The translations under genes and the position numbers were made by a program. Below the pieces are notes generated by a model that ran no database searches, was not told the DNA's origin, and saw only the letters and a list, made by a program, of their open reading frames with translations. Positions 17,736 to 27,004 of a stretch of 64,000 nucleotides of DNA are shown here, one piece after another (the first letter of the stretch is position 1; each line of letters starts with the position of its first letter). The stretch is from Gemmatimonadota bacterium (GTDB lineage Bacteria > Gemmatimonadota > Gemmatimonadetes > Gemmatimonadales > GWC2-71-9): the NCBI GenBank assembly GCA_003221035.1, contig QHUB01000012.1, positions 1 through 64,000 of the forward strand. Reading direction: 5' to 3'.

Positions 17736-19457
17736 TTAGGGCCGCGGGCATCCGGAGCTTTCGAAGCGGCTCTCGACCGAATCCCTGACAGTGGCGTACA
17801 TCGATTGGTCTTGGGTCGCGCGCTGCTGATCGAACGCGGCCATACGCGCGCGTCGCTCGGCGTAATAAGACATCCAGAGGTTTTCGATCGCCACGAGGCC
17901 GCTCGCGAGGCCATTGCAGTCCATGCGGCCACTCGCAAACAAGGCCGCGCGGTCCTGGAAAATGCGGACGGCGTGCGCGAGTGAGTCGGACAACCGGTCG
18001 AACCGCGCGAACGGTGACGGCGGCGCCCCCGGTTGTGGCACAGGTTGCGGCATCGCCACGGACTGGGGCGCGGGCGGAGGCACCGGTTGCGGACTCACCG
18101 TCCGGCGCCGCGATCCGCTGGACGGCGCAGCGGGCGGCGGCGACTTCTTGCTCGTCACGCGCGAGACCAACTGCTTCGCGCTCGCGAATAGTCCCGGCAG
18201 CGCGCGCGGGTTCTTGATCCCAAAGTACCAGTAGCCGGCCGCTCCAACGCCCGCGATCAGCAGAAGCACCGCCACGCGTTTGAGCCACTGTCCTCCCGCG
18301 CCGCGCCGCCGCGGGCGGCGTTTGGGTTTCGGAGCGGGCGCGGGTTTCCGCGCCGCTTCCTCGTCCAGAAGCCGAAACTTCGGAGCCGACGAGCGCCGCG
18401 GCGGTGGCGCAGGTGGAGCGGACGGCTCCGGAAACGGCGGTTGCGCCGAAATCGGCATCAACGGAATTGGCGTCGCCGTGATCTCCTGTGGCGATACCGA
18501 CCACGGAATCTCCTTGGTCTTCTCCGGTGGCGGCGGCGGTGGCGGCGGCTCCTTTTTCGCCTCCTTGCGCGGTGGCGGCGGTGGCGGAGGAGGCGGCGTC
18601 GGCGTTGGAATCGGCGCCGGTTCGTCGTCGGCGCTGCCCTTGACGACCGGAATGTCGTCGGCGCTCGAACGCATGATCCGGAAACCGCGGTCGGATGCCG
18701 CGGGCCGTTGCTGCGGCTCCTCTTTGTCCTCCGGCTCTTCGTCCTCGGGCGGCGGCGGCGGCGGCGGCGGTTTGGGCGGCTCAGGAGGCTTGGGTTTCGG
18801 ACCCGTCAACGTCGGCCCGTACGGCTTGTAGTTGCGCCAGGTGATGAACGAGCGCTTCTTGCCGTCCGGCTTGATGGACTCGGGCTGCAGCAGCTCATGG
18901 AATGGCAGCGGCGTCTTGTGCCAGTCGGCGGAATTCTGCGTCAGGCGGAAGAACCTTCCGGTCAGACCGCCCGCTTCCGCCGCCACCAGCACCGCGACGT
19001 GCCATGGGTCGGTGAAGAACTTTTCGTGCGTCTCGACGTCGTGCGCGGTCAGGAAACCACCCTGCCCTGGATGACTGTGATACCAGCCGAGCAGGCCTGC
19101 CGACGCCTTCGCGAGCTGCTCCTGCATGCGGTCCCACAGTCGCGACACCACGACTTCCGTTTTGTCTCCGTAAATCGGCTGGCTGAGCTTCAGCGTCTTG
19201 TCGATGATCGTGTACAGCACCCCGGCGTCCGGATCGCGGTAGAGATCGCCGATCAGGAATCCGAAGATCGCCTGCGTCGGCGAGCTCTTGATATGGTCCT
19301 GCAGCGCGATGACCGCTTCCTGCTGGAAGAAAATGGGGTAGGGCGTGCGCGTGGACGACTTGCCCGGAGACGTCGACCCGGGCGCGGCGGGGGGATTCCA
19401 CAGAATCGCGCGCTCGAGCGGCATCGGCTGCGTCTTCGGCTCGGGCCGATGGCTCAT
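17736..19457 (-). CDS. Membrane-anchored Rpn11-like JAMM/MPN domain protein
   Basis: 573 aa. Residues ~30-210 form an MPN/JAB domain very like eukaryotic Rpn11/CSN5: [19 protein letters not shown] carries both zinc His and the Asp, with Thr for the usual Ser. The strand that normally holds the catalytic Glu reads [10 protein letters not shown], where the aligned position is Ala. A proline/glutamate-rich linker of about 220 residues follows, then a basic stretch, one membrane helix ([18 protein letters not shown], ~420) and a C-terminal domain with two Cys, probably outside. The start at 19457 has GGAG 8 bases upstream and overlaps ltaE by 4 bases. No ubiquitin-like, E1 or E2 gene is near. Substrate and activity unknown. 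Confidence 0.85.
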   Translation of the reverse strand: MSHRPEPKTQPMPLERAILWNPPAAPGSTSPGKSSTRTPYPIFFQQEAVIALQDHIKSSPTQAIFGFLIGDLYRDPDAGVLYTIIDKTLKLSQPIYGDKTEVVVSRLWDRMQEQLAKASAGLLGWYHSHPGQGGFLTAHDVETHEKFFTDPWHVAVLVAAEAGGLTGRFFRLTQNSADWHKTPLPFHELLQPESIKPDGKKRSFITWRNYKPYGPTLTGPKPKPPEPPKPPPPPPPPEDEEPEDKEEPQQRPAASDRGFRIMRSSADDIPVVKGSADDEPAPIPTPTPPPPPPPPPRKEAKKEPPPPPPPPEKTKEIPWSVSPQEITATPIPLMPISAQPPFPEPSAPPAPPPRRSSAPKFRLLDEEAARKPAPAPKPKRRPRRRGAGGQWLKRVAVLLLIAGVGAAGYWYFGIKNPRALPGLFASAKQLVSRVTSKKSPPPAAPSSGSRRRTVSPQPVPPPAPQSVAMPQPVPQPGAPPSPFARFDRLSDSLAHAVRIFQDRAALFASGRMDCNGLASGLVAIENLWMSYYAERRARMAAFDQQRATQDQSMYATVRDSVESRFESSGCPRP

Positions 19458-20476
19458 CGGATCGTCTCCAGCACGATGCGCGCGGCGCGCTCCACGTCGG
19501 CTCGACTCACGTCGAGGTGCGTGACGGCGCGCAGCCGCTGCGGCCCGTACGCCGACATCCGTACGCCCGCGCGCGCGAGCTGGGCCGAAGCCATGTGCGC
19601 GTCGATCTGGAGATCCACCATGACGATGTTCGAGTCGGGCTGGGACGGTCGGACGGCCGGACGGTCGGACAGCAGCTCCGCGAAGCGCTTCGCGTTGGCA
19701 TGATCGTCCGCGATGCGGTCCATATTGTGATCGAGTGCGTACAGGCCTGCGGCCGCCAGAATCCCCGACTGGCGCATCCCGCCGCCCAGTCGTTTGCGAA
19801 TCTCCCACACGCGCGCGCGCCGGTCCTTGCGAAAGCCCAAACACGACCCGACGGGGCAGCCAAGGCACTTCGAGATACTCACCATGACGGTGTCGACGCC
19901 CCTGGTGAGTCGAGCGGGTTTCACGCCGGCCGCGACCGCGGCGTTCCAGAGCCGCGCGCCATCGAGATGGACGGCGAGCCCTGCGTCGCGCGCGGCGCCG
20001 ATCACGCCGTCGAACGCCGCGGCGCCCAGCACGCGCCCGCCGGCCAGGTTGTGGGTGTTCTCGATGGCCAGCGCGGTCATGCGAGGAACGTGCGGCGATG
20101 ATGCCCGCAGCGCGCCGCGCACGAGCGCCGGCGTCAGCAGCCCGTCAATCGTCGCAAGCGGACGGATCTGCGCACCCGACAACGCCGCGGTGCCGGCCAT
20201 CTCGTAATGGATGAGGTGCGCATTGGCCTCGATCAGCAGCTCGGTGCCCGGCTCCGTGACCATCCAGATGCCGGTCTGGTTCGCCTGGCTGCCCGACGGA
20301 AAGAACAACGCGTCCTCGGTACCCAGGAGCTCGGCGATGCGTTCTTCGAGTTTGCGCGTCGTGGGATCGCCGTCGAGCACGTCGTCGCCGACCTCGGCCT
20401 CCGCCATGGCCCGGCGCATCCCCGCCGACGGCTTCGTGACCGTGTCGGAGCGAAGATCGATCGGCGCGGCGGTCAT
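19454..20476 (-). CDS. ltaE: Low-specificity L-threonine aldolase
   Basis: PLP enzyme cleaving L-threonine/allo-threonine to glycine and acetaldehyde, 340 aa. Typical segments are [78 protein letters not shown]-type (here [12 protein letters not shown]), and the PLP-lysine segment [12 protein letters not shown]. Start chosen at the ATG at 20476, overlapping the YihY stop by 4 bases; the open frame further upstream is a shadow. Part of the pyk-to-JAMM operon. Confidence 0.93.
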   Translation of the reverse strand: MTAAPIDLRSDTVTKPSAGMRRAMAEAEVGDDVLDGDPTTRKLEERIAELLGTEDALFFPSGSQANQTGIWMVTEPGTELLIEANAHLIHYEMAGTAALSGAQIRPLATIDGLLTPALVRGALRASSPHVPRMTALAIENTHNLAGGRVLGAAAFDGVIGAARDAGLAVHLDGARLWNAAVAAGVKPARLTRGVDTVMVSISKCLGCPVGSCLGFRKDRRARVWEIRKRLGGGMRQSGILAAAGLYALDHNMDRIADDHANAKRFAELLSDRPAVRPSQPDSNIVMVDLQIDAHMASAQLARAGVRMSAYGPQRLRAVTHLDVSRADVERAARIVLETIR

Positions 20477-21306
20477 CCGAGACGCACGCGTTGCAGGCGA
20501 CGCATGCGCATCAAGTCGTACGTCTCGGCCACTTCGCCGCCCAGCAGGAAGACGAACGCGGTGTAGTAGATCCACAGCAGGAGCAGGATCACGGCGATCA
20601 GGTTGGCGTTCGTCGCCGCGCGTTCGAAGGTGACGAAGTGCGCGACGTACAGCGTGTAGAGGCGCTTGGCGACCTCGAACCCGACGGCGCAAAACAGCGA
20701 CGCGACCAGCCCGGTGCGCCAGTAGATCCGGCGGCTGGGCAGGAACTTGAAGATCACGAAGAACAGCAGCGTGCTGAACAGCAACGTGCCGAGCTGCGCG
20801 TCGACGCCCTTCCCCGTCGAGGCGAACGCGTTCGCGAGGAACAGCGCGCCGCCGACGAAGACCATGGCGAGATCGGTGAGCTTGGCAACGGGCCAGGGGC
20901 GATTCTCCTCCGTGTCGAAGACTTCGTTCAGGGCCGCGCGCAGTCCCCCGAACATACGAGTCGAGAACCACAGGAACAAAGGCGCGGCCAGCAGCGTGAG
21001 CCCGCCGCGCTTGGCGACCAGGTCGCCGAGGGCACGTTCGATGAAGCCGAAGGTATCGGTATTGGCTTCGGACTCCGGCAGGAAGCGCTGCAACAGCTCA
21101 TGGACGTTCAGTTGGTGAATAGCAACCTGGTACTGCACCAGGTACCCGACGACGGCGAGGCCGAGCGCGACGAACGGGATGGCCGTGAGCAGGATGTCGA
21201 ACGAAACGGCGCTGGCCAGGAAGGGGATATTGTCTTCGTAGGCGGCCTCGAGGGTGCGCCGGACAATGCCGGGGACCGTGCGGTGCCAGCCGCCTTCACC
21301 ATTCAC
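20473..21306 (-). CDS. YihY/BrkB family inner-membrane protein
   Basis: 277 aa polytopic membrane protein of the YihY/virulence factor BrkB family, with about six helices. Recognisable by the N-terminal [21 protein letters not shown], the central [24 protein letters not shown] and the C-terminal [20 protein letters not shown]. The old RNase BN label for this family is not supported; its function is not established. GTG start overlapping the YtxH gene by 4 bases; stop overlaps ltaE. Confidence 0.92.
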   Translation of the reverse strand: MNGEGGWHRTVPGIVRRTLEAAYEDNIPFLASAVSFDILLTAIPFVALGLAVVGYLVQYQVAIHQLNVHELLQRFLPESEANTDTFGFIERALGDLVAKRGGLTLLAAPLFLWFSTRMFGGLRAALNEVFDTEENRPWPVAKLTDLAMVFVGGALFLANAFASTGKGVDAQLGTLLFSTLLFFVIFKFLPSRRIYWRTGLVASLFCAVGFEVAKRLYTLYVAHFVTFERAATNANLIAVILLLLWIYYTAFVFLLGGEVAETYDLMRMRRLQRVRLG

Positions 21307-21665
21307 GCGAGCGGCTCGTCCTCCTCTTCTGCGGCAGGAGGCACCGGCGGCCGGGCGCGCGCGCGACGGCGGCGGGCGGCCTCGAGCCGGCGGCGCAGCT
21401 GTTCGCGCGTCGCGATCTCCGGCTCCTCCTCTTCATCGTCGTCCTCGTCGACTTCGGGCTCCTCGGCATCCTCTTCTGCTTCCTTCAGGAGACCCCGGAC
21501 CTCACCGACTTTTTCTTCGGCCAGCTCCTTGAGGTTGCGCAGGCCTTTGCCGACTTTGCGCCGCGCGTTCTCGGCACCCTCGGTGGGCGCGAACACGAAT
21601 CCCGCGACCGCGCCGAGTACGATGCCGAACAGGAACGCCCCGAATCCACCGCCACGCTCGCTCAT
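21303..21665 (-). CDS. YtxH-like membrane protein
   Basis: 120 aa. One N-terminal membrane helix (GAFLFGIVLGAVAGFVFAP) is followed by TEGAENARRKVGKGLRNL, the pattern of the YtxH domain found in stress-related small membrane proteins. A strongly acidic stretch (about 68-82) and an Arg/Pro-rich tail come after. It probably faces the cytoplasm from the inner membrane; function unknown. GGAGG lies 7 bases before the ATG, which overlaps the aldolase stop by 4 bases. Confidence 0.85.
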   Translation of the reverse strand: MSERGGGFGAFLFGIVLGAVAGFVFAPTEGAENARRKVGKGLRNLKELAEEKVGEVRGLLKEAEEDAEEPEVDEDDDEEEEPEIATREQLRRRLEAARRRRARARPPVPPAAEEEDEPLA

Positions 21666-22993
21666 TCGCCGGCCTCCGCGTCATCGGGCGCGGACACGAG
21701 CGCCGCCCGTGGCGCCGCATGGGAATCGAGCTTGGGCTTCACGTACTTGTCGGTCATGGCGCGCGTGCCCTTCACTCGCAGCTGCTCGAACAGGAACGTG
21801 AACGTTTTCTCGAGATCGGCGCCGACCCGGGCGCGGATATCTTCCGGCAAATCCCAGAATTGGCGCTTGAACGGTCCAATCGCCTTCTTGCGGCTCTTGT
21901 AGAGGAATTGCTCCTCGCTGTCGCCCTTCTTCCACTCTTCCTTGGCTTCCGTCTTGACCCACTCATTCACCTCACGCCGCAGGTCCTGGGGCAGCGCGGG
22001 ATGATCCATGACGATCGTCTGGAAGTTCGTGGCGAGGTGAATCTCGACGGCCTCGCACGCCGGGAACTGCGAGAATGCTTCCTGTGGCAGCGTGGAGGCG
22101 CCGTGCTGCACCGCGCCGCCGAGCCCGTACTTGCTCCGCGCATCCTGCGACAGCGCTTTGAGGGCCTCGAGGTCGAGCTGGACCTTCGCGATCGACCCGT
22201 CGGGCAGCACGACGCCGCCGTGACTCGTCCCCGTCTGGACCGAAATCTTCGAGATGCCGGGCTTCGCACCGATGCGCTGGATCGTTCGGTTGTAGCCATC
22301 CATGAACGCCTTCAGCTCGTGCACGTCGCTGTTCTTGCCGCCGACTTCGCCGATTTCCGCGCCCACCGACACCGTCACGTGGTCCGGCTCGCGCTCGCGA
22401 ATGAACTGGGTCAGCTCCGCGGCGCGCTCGTAGTTGCTGCGCTGCTGCTCGTCCAGATTCGGTTTGGAGAGATCGACCAGCGTCGAGGTGTCGACGTCGA
22501 TGTTGTAGAAGCCGGCGTGCAGCTCCTCTTCGATCAGCGCACGCAGCGCGCTCAGCTCGGCGTTCGGGTCCGCGGCGTATTTCTTGGCATTCACCTGAAC
22601 GTGATCGCCCTGGATGAAAAGCGGTCCCACGAACCCCTCGCGTAGCGCCGCGGCCGTCATCACCGCGACATACTCGGCAGGACGCTGATCGGTGTAGGCG
22701 ATCTCGCTGCGCGCGATCTCGCAGATGATCGCGCCGGCGTCGAGCCGCCTGGCGGCGCGGAAGATCGCGCGGCCGGTGTCGTAGGACAGGATCCGCACGT
22801 TCATCGCGGGCGTCGTGAATGCCGGCGTTTCGCCGCGGCCGCGCGCCATGTACAGCTCGTGAATCGAGGCGGGCCGCACCCCGGCCTGTTGCCCCATCTC
22901 CCAAATCATCCACCGCGCATGCGCCTTCTCGTCTTCGCTGCCGAATACAGCCTTGCGCACGAGCGCATCGATCTTGGCACTATCCTGGACCAT
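21662..22993 (-). CDS. Class II aldolase (fructose-bisphosphate aldolase-like)
   Basis: 443 aa zinc-dependent class II aldolase fold, about 100 residues longer than classic FbaA. Metal and active-site segments are visible: FIQGDHVQVN (His), GAEIGEVGGKNSDVH (Glu), VQTGTSHGGVVL (His) and VQHGAST. It keeps long N- and C-terminal extensions, including a lysine-rich RKKAIGPFKRQFWDLP. A glycolytic fructose-1,6-bisphosphate aldolase role fits its position after pyk, but a tagatose- or other ketose-bisphosphate aldolase cannot be excluded. Begins 29 bases after the MBL gene; stop overlaps the YtxH start. Confidence 0.85.
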   Translation of the reverse strand: MVQDSAKIDALVRKAVFGSEDEKAHARWMIWEMGQQAGVRPASIHELYMARGRGETPAFTTPAMNVRILSYDTGRAIFRAARRLDAGAIICEIARSEIAYTDQRPAEYVAVMTAAALREGFVGPLFIQGDHVQVNAKKYAADPNAELSALRALIEEELHAGFYNIDVDTSTLVDLSKPNLDEQQRSNYERAAELTQFIREREPDHVTVSVGAEIGEVGGKNSDVHELKAFMDGYNRTIQRIGAKPGISKISVQTGTSHGGVVLPDGSIAKVQLDLEALKALSQDARSKYGLGGAVQHGASTLPQEAFSQFPACEAVEIHLATNFQTIVMDHPALPQDLRREVNEWVKTEAKEEWKKGDSEEQFLYKSRKKAIGPFKRQFWDLPEDIRARVGADLEKTFTFLFEQLRVKGTRAMTDKYVKPKLDSHAAPRAALVSAPDDAEAGE

Positions 22994-23022
22994 GAGCGTC
23001 GATGTCCTCCTCGCGGCGGAAT

Positions 23023-23805
23023 TTACGGCCCGGCCAGGTCGATAACCAGCCCGTCGTATGCCGGCGTGATGCCGGGCGGGAGCATCGCCTCCAGCGCCGC
23101 GTGGGTGTTTTCGTGCGTCAGATGCGTGAAAAAGGTGCGGCGCGCCCCGACGCGCTGAGCCGCGGCGATCGCTTCTGGAACGGACAGATGCAGCGGATGC
23201 GGCCGCGAGAGCAGCGCGTTCAGCACCAGAACCTCGAGATCCTTCAGATCCGCGATCGCACTCTCGGGGATCGCTTTCACATCGGTGAGATAGGCCATCG
23301 CCCCGATCCGATACCCGAACACCAGCTGATCGCCGTGCGGCAATGGGAGTGCGAGCACCGAGACGCCCGCAATCGCGGTCCTGCTGCCGGGCTCGAGCAC
23401 GTACGCCTTCAGCTCCGGTTTGCTGGTCCCGACCGGCACGACGATAGACGGGTCGAAGATGTACGGAAATTTGCCGATCAGTTCCATCATCGTGGCGCGC
23501 GAGCCGTAGGCCGCCAGCGCGGTTCCCTGACGCAACGACAACGCGCGCAGGTCGTCGATGCCGTGCACATGGTCGGCATGCGCATGTGTGAACAACACCG
23601 CGTCCACATGATCGACGCCGGCGGCGACGAGCTGCAATCGCAGCTCGGGCGGCGTGTCGATCAAGAGTCGTTTGCCGTGCGTCTCGATGATGGCGGCGGT
23701 GCGGGTCCGACGGTCGCGCGGGTCAGGAGATGTACAGGTAGGACAGCGGCAGCCGATCTGCGGCACGCCGAACGACGTGCCGGTGCCGAGCAAGATCAAC
23801 CGCAC
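23023..23805 (-). CDS. PhnP-type metallo-beta-lactamase-fold phosphodiesterase
   Basis: 260 aa MBL-fold hydrolase with LILLGTGTSFGVPQIGC, a C-x-C-x2-C structural zinc cluster (GCRCPTC) as in PhnP, and the metal motif FTHAHADHVHGIDDLR, with further ligands in LPLPHGD and HLTHENTHAAL. PhnP proteins hydrolyse cyclic phosphodiesters. No phn genes are nearby, so a general phosphodiesterase or repair role is more likely. GTG start one base after the pyk stop, so it is probably co-translated. Confidence 0.88.
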   Translation of the reverse strand: MRLILLGTGTSFGVPQIGCRCPTCTSPDPRDRRTRTAAIIETHGKRLLIDTPPELRLQLVAAGVDHVDAVLFTHAHADHVHGIDDLRALSLRQGTALAAYGSRATMMELIGKFPYIFDPSIVVPVGTSKPELKAYVLEPGSRTAIAGVSVLALPLPHGDQLVFGYRIGAMAYLTDVKAIPESAIADLKDLEVLVLNALLSRPHPLHLSVPEAIAAAQRVGARRTFFTHLTHENTHAALEAMLPPGITPAYDGLVIDLAGP

Positions 23806-23806
23806 G

Positions 23807-25234
23807 TCACACTACCTCGACCTTGATGAGGTTGGTGCTGCCGGACACACCCCAGGGGACACCCGCCGTCATCACGATGCAATCCCCGGGCTTCGCGTAT
23901 TGGCGCTTGAGGATGAGATCGCGCACGACCGTCAGCATTGCATCGTACCCCGGGACCTGACTCACGAGCACCGGCATGACGCCCCACACCAGCGCCAGCT
24001 GACGATACGTCGTCTGCTCGGTGGTCACCGCCAGGATCGGGACGGGGGGTCGCAGCGCGGCCACCTTCCGCGCCGTGAACCCACCTTGGGTGAGCGTCAC
24101 GATGAGCGGCGTCTTGAGCATGCGCGCGACTGCGTAGGTTCCCCACGCGATCGCGTCCTCGGTGTGCACGGCCACGCCGGCGCTGCGACGTTCCTCGCGC
24201 TGGCGCAGCGGATGACGCTCCATCTCGCGGATGATGCGATCCATGGCGCGGACGGAGTCGACCGGATACTGCCCCACCGCGGTCTCCGCGGAGAGCATCA
24301 CGGCGTCGGTGCCGTCCAGAATCGCGTTCGCGACGTCGGACGCTTCGGCCCTCGTGGGGCGGGGGTTGTGAACCATCGACTCGAGCATCTGCGTCGCCGT
24401 AATCACGGGTCGGCCCTGGTGATTGGCTTCGCTGATCAGCCGCTTCTGAACGAGCGGCACCTGTTCGAACGGCATTTCGACGCCGAGGTCACCGCGCGCC
24501 ACCATCACGGCGTCGGACACGGAAACGATCTTGTCGAGGTTGTCCAGCGCGGTTGCCTTCTCGATCTTTGCGACGAGCTTGATCTGCGTGTTGCGGACCA
24601 GTCCACGCAGCTCCTCGATGTCCTCCGGCCGGCGCACGAACGACAGCGCCAGGTAGTCGACCCCCCCCTTCACGGCGTCCTGCACATCCTCCCGATCTTT
24701 TTCCGTGAGCGCGGGGGCCGAGACCTGCACGCCGGGCAGGTTCATTCCCTTGTGCGCAGTCAGAATACCGCCGTCCACCACGCGGCCGCGCACGCGCGGG
24801 CCGTCCACACCCGTGACCTCGACCGAGAGGAGCCCGTCGTTCAGCAGGATGCGGGAACCGGCGCGGGCATCGGTGGCGAGACCGTCATAGGTCGTCGGCA
24901 GCTCGTCGCCGCGAGCCTCATCCTCCGGTGCGAAAACCACCTGCTGACCGGCCGTGAGCTCACGCGGAGCGGCGAGGTTCCCCACCCGGATCCGCGGCCC
25001 CTGGAGGTCAAGGAGCACCGCGACGGGCATGTCCGCGCTCTTCGCCACGCGCCGCGTGGCGGCGATCCACTCGGCCCGCATCTCCGCCGTACCATGGGAT
25101 GCATTGATGCGGATGACGTTGGCCCCGGCCTGAAGCAAGGCGCCGATCGCGGACTCATTGCCGGTGGCGGGGCCGAGGGTCGCGACGATTTTCGTGCGCC
25201 GGATGCCTGGCACGCCGTTGGTGCCGTTATCCAC
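23807..25234 (-). CDS. pyk: Pyruvate kinase
   Basis: Final glycolytic step, phosphoenolpyruvate plus ADP to pyruvate plus ATP, cytoplasmic. 475 aa. Family signatures are RRTKIVATLGPATG, VIRINASHGT, the catalytic-lysine segment LVAKIEKATALDNLD, and MVARGDLGVEMPFEQVPLVQK. The C-terminal allosteric-type domain is complete. The GTG start has no strong Shine-Dalgarno sequence. The 130 bases upstream hold a 12-base direct repeat (25300-25327) but no clear consensus promoter. First gene of the operon running to the JAMM gene. Confidence 0.97.
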   Translation of the reverse strand: MDNGTNGVPGIRRTKIVATLGPATGNESAIGALLQAGANVIRINASHGTAEMRAEWIAATRRVAKSADMPVAVLLDLQGPRIRVGNLAAPRELTAGQQVVFAPEDEARGDELPTTYDGLATDARAGSRILLNDGLLSVEVTGVDGPRVRGRVVDGGILTAHKGMNLPGVQVSAPALTEKDREDVQDAVKGGVDYLALSFVRRPEDIEELRGLVRNTQIKLVAKIEKATALDNLDKIVSVSDAVMVARGDLGVEMPFEQVPLVQKRLISEANHQGRPVITATQMLESMVHNPRPTRAEASDVANAILDGTDAVMLSAETAVGQYPVDSVRAMDRIIREMERHPLRQREERRSAGVAVHTEDAIAWGTYAVARMLKTPLIVTLTQGGFTARKVAALRPPVPILAVTTEQTTYRQLALVWGVMPVLVSQVPGYDAMLTVVRDLILKRQYAKPGDCIVMTAGVPWGVSGSTNLIKVEVV

Positions 25235-25299
25235 AAAAACCGGCCGTGCCTGAGATGTGGAAAACTCGCCAGGTTGGAATTATGGGCCTATCCTCTAGC

Positions 25300-25327
25300 A
25301 ATGGTGACAATTAGGAATGGTGACGAT
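25300..25327. repeat. Short direct repeat upstream of pyk
   Basis: AATGGTGACAAT (25300-25311) and AATGGTGACGAT (25316-25327) match at 11 of 12 positions with a 16-base period. They lie 66-93 bases upstream of the pyk start and could be paired operator half-sites or chance. Confidence 0.35.
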
Positions 25328-25366
25328 GCGATGCTGCTGCAAAGATTCGCACATCTGGATACCCAG

Positions 25367-25828
25367 TCAGCGCACGACCTCGAGTGACTTCTGCTCCAGC
25401 CTCGCTTTGAGCTCCTGCAGTACGTGAATCGTCCGCGCCATTGCCGAGGCGGGCATCCCTTCGATGGTGCGAGCGGCGAGTCGGCGCTCCAGCTGCCCTA
25501 CGCGCAACAGGACCTCCAGGCCATGACGAGTGAGTGTCACACGTACCCCACGATCGTCATCCGGGTCGGTGCTGGTTTCCAGGAAGCCCTTGGCCTCGAG
25601 TCGCTGGATGAACGTTGTGGCGGCGGCACGTGACACCCGCAGCTCGCTTGCGACATCGCTCGGCCGGGCGCCGTCGGGACCCGCGAGATCGACGGCCGCC
25701 ATGACTGCGTGGGCCCGCTGGGACAGCCCGAAGGTCTTGTAGGCGCGATTGCCGGCGCGCTCGATGGCTTGGCGGGCCGCGATCACGGCATCGGTCAGCT
25801 GCAGGGCAAGCTCAGAGCGGTCGCTCAC
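25367..25828 (-). CDS. MarR family transcriptional regulator
   Basis: 153 aa winged-helix repressor-type protein. The recognition-helix segment is ARPSDVASELRVSRAAATTFIQRLEAKGF, split here as ARPSDVASELRVSRAA and TTFIQRLEAKGF (about 53-81). The wing is STDPDDDRGVRVTLT with the family DxRxxxVxLT pattern. GTG start. An AT-rich inverted repeat lies 32-46 bases upstream and is a likely autoregulatory operator. The effector and target genes are not evident; the pyk operon starts 132 bases downstream on the same strand. Confidence 0.93.
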   Translation of the reverse strand: MSDRSELALQLTDAVIAARQAIERAGNRAYKTFGLSQRAHAVMAAVDLAGPDGARPSDVASELRVSRAAATTFIQRLEAKGFLETSTDPDDDRGVRVTLTRHGLEVLLRVGQLERRLAARTIEGMPASAMARTIHVLQELKARLEQKSLEVVR

Positions 25829-25859
25829 CGAGCCGTCGGTGTGGGGGAAGTGGTTAACA

Positions 25860-25874
25860 TGTTGATAATTAACA
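25860..25874. promoter_or_regulatory. Candidate MarR operator (inverted repeat)
   Basis: TGTTGATAATTAACA is an imperfect palindrome (6 of 7 arm bases match) in an AT-rich island of an otherwise GC-rich region. It is flanked by more TTAAC/GTTAA half-sites (25853-25858) and lies just upstream of the MarR gene, the usual place for a MarR autoregulatory site. Confidence 0.5.
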
Positions 25875-25911
25875 TACTAATCTTTTTCATGCCCGCAATG
25901 CATGGCGCCAA

Positions 25912-26304
25912 TCAGCAGGTCTCGGACCAGTCGACCTTCGCTTCCTTCTTGCACCGCAGACATTTCAGCGAGTTCGGCTTGCCGGTGAAATCCTGCCGCT
26001 CCTGACATTGCGGACAGACCGCGTAGGTCGTCGTGACCTCCTCCCCTTCCCTGCCGCCGAGGGTAGGGCGGAGCAGACCGGTGCGGACGACGATGCTCCA
26101 CTGGTCGGGAGCCATGTCGCGGACGGCCACGTCGATCCGGCTGACCCGGACGGGACGCTTGCGGACTTCGAGGACGACTTTGCCGTCGTCCGTTTCGCCG
26201 ACGATCGGGTACCACGCTCCCCGGCGCAGCACATCAGCGACGTTGTCGAGGCAGCGCGCCCAACCGCGGGGGGACGAGGGGGACGAAGAGGAGGGCGTCG
26301 GCAT
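25912..26304 (-). CDS. Small zinc-ribbon protein, paralogue of 27005-27394
   Basis: 130 aa from the ATG at 26304 (an in-frame GTG at 26322 would add 6 residues). Not a family I recognise. An N-terminal Ser/Pro stretch is followed by a beta-rich part, LRRGAWYPIVGETDDGKVVL and WSIVVRTGLLRPT. It ends in TTYAVCPQCQERQDF and LKCLRCKKEAKVDWSE, a four-cysteine zinc ribbon (CxxC-x17-CxxC). The gene at 27005 shares the same blocks in the same order. It is divergent from the MOSC gene with only 36 bases between them. Confidence 0.75.
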   Translation of the reverse strand: MPTPSSSSPSSPRGWARCLDNVADVLRRGAWYPIVGETDDGKVVLEVRKRPVRVSRIDVAVRDMAPDQWSIVVRTGLLRPTLGGREGEEVTTTYAVCPQCQERQDFTGKPNSLKCLRCKKEAKVDWSETC

Positions 26305-26340
26305 GCGCGGCCAATTTAGCACATCCTGCTAGATTGCGTT

Positions 26341-26919
26341 ATGCGCACAATCGGTACCATCACCCGACTCCAGATCCAGCGTGGCTCTCTGAAGCGGGGC
26401 GAGAAGCCCACCCGCATTTACGATCCCACGCCGCTGCTGTCAGTTCCCGCGCTGAATGTCACGCCTGACGGCGCGCTCGGCGGCACGGGAGATGGCACGT
26501 GGATCGTGGACGTGCACCACCGGGATCATCCGCACACGAAGAACGAGGACGGACTCCACGGAATCTCGCTTGGTTTCACGTCACACTACGATGCCATGCG
26601 GGAGCACTTCGGCGAAAAAATCGCGGTCGGCTGCGCGGGCGAGAACATCATCGCGACGAGCGACCGGCGATTCCGCTACGAGGACCTCGAGCAGGGCGTC
26701 TCGATCTTATCGCCGCAGGGACAGGAGAGGGTCCGGCTCAAGATCCTCGAGGTCGCGCATCCATGCCGGCCGTTTACGGGATGGGCACTTGGAAAACAAG
26801 TCGAGCCGGAGGAGCTGAAAAGACACTTGCAGTTTTTGGATAATGGGATGCGCGGCTTTTATTGCGTCGGCGAGGGGGTCGGCACGGTGGTTCTGGGCGA
26901 TTCGGTCGCTGTGCTTTAG
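26341..26919 (+). CDS. MOSC domain protein
   Basis: 192 aa stand-alone MOSC domain, the fold of molybdenum-cofactor sulfurase C-termini and YiiM-type proteins that handle molybdopterin or sulfur transfer. Matching segments are the conserved opening VHHRDHPHTK, VGCAGENIIAT, the candidate sulfur-carrying Cys in AHPCRPFTGWAL, and LDNGMRGFYC. No other molybdenum cofactor gene is in the window. It is flanked by two paralogous zinc-ribbon genes on the opposite strand and followed by a strong terminator hairpin. Confidence 0.87.
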   Translation: MRTIGTITRLQIQRGSLKRGEKPTRIYDPTPLLSVPALNVTPDGALGGTGDGTWIVDVHHRDHPHTKNEDGLHGISLGFTSHYDAMREHFGEKIAVGCAGENIIATSDRRFRYEDLEQGVSILSPQGQERVRLKILEVAHPCRPFTGWALGKQVEPEELKRHLQFLDNGMRGFYCVGEGVGTVVLGDSVAVL

Positions 26920-26936
26920 GCGTTGAGCCATCGAGA

Positions 26937-26965
26937 AGGGGTCAGGACGCGTTCTCCTGACCCCT
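26937..26965. terminator. Bidirectional terminator hairpin
   Basis: Perfect 11-bp stem AGGGGTCAGGA (26937-26947)/TCCTGACCCCT (26955-26965) with 7-base loop CGCGTTC. It lies between the convergent MOSC gene and the zinc-ribbon gene at 27005-27394. No long T run on either side, but position and strength fit a shared terminator. Confidence 0.75.
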
Positions 26966-27004
26966 CGCTCCTCATGGCCCCTCAGCCGCTCAGCCTCTCG
27001 GCCT

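Noticed and set aside
18520-18800. Apparent tandem repeats in the JAMM gene
   Set aside because: They are runs of proline codons in a low-complexity linker, not a CRISPR array or minisatellite with conserved spacers.
18441-19703. 420-codon plus-strand frame opposite the JAMM gene
   Set aside because: Extremely Arg-rich and low in complexity, produced by the complement of the Pro-rich linker codons; the minus-strand protein has a clear MPN domain.
17736-25234. Bacterial ubiquitin-like conjugation system around the JAMM gene
   Set aside because: No E1, E2 or beta-grasp modifier gene lies nearby; neighbours are metabolic and membrane genes.
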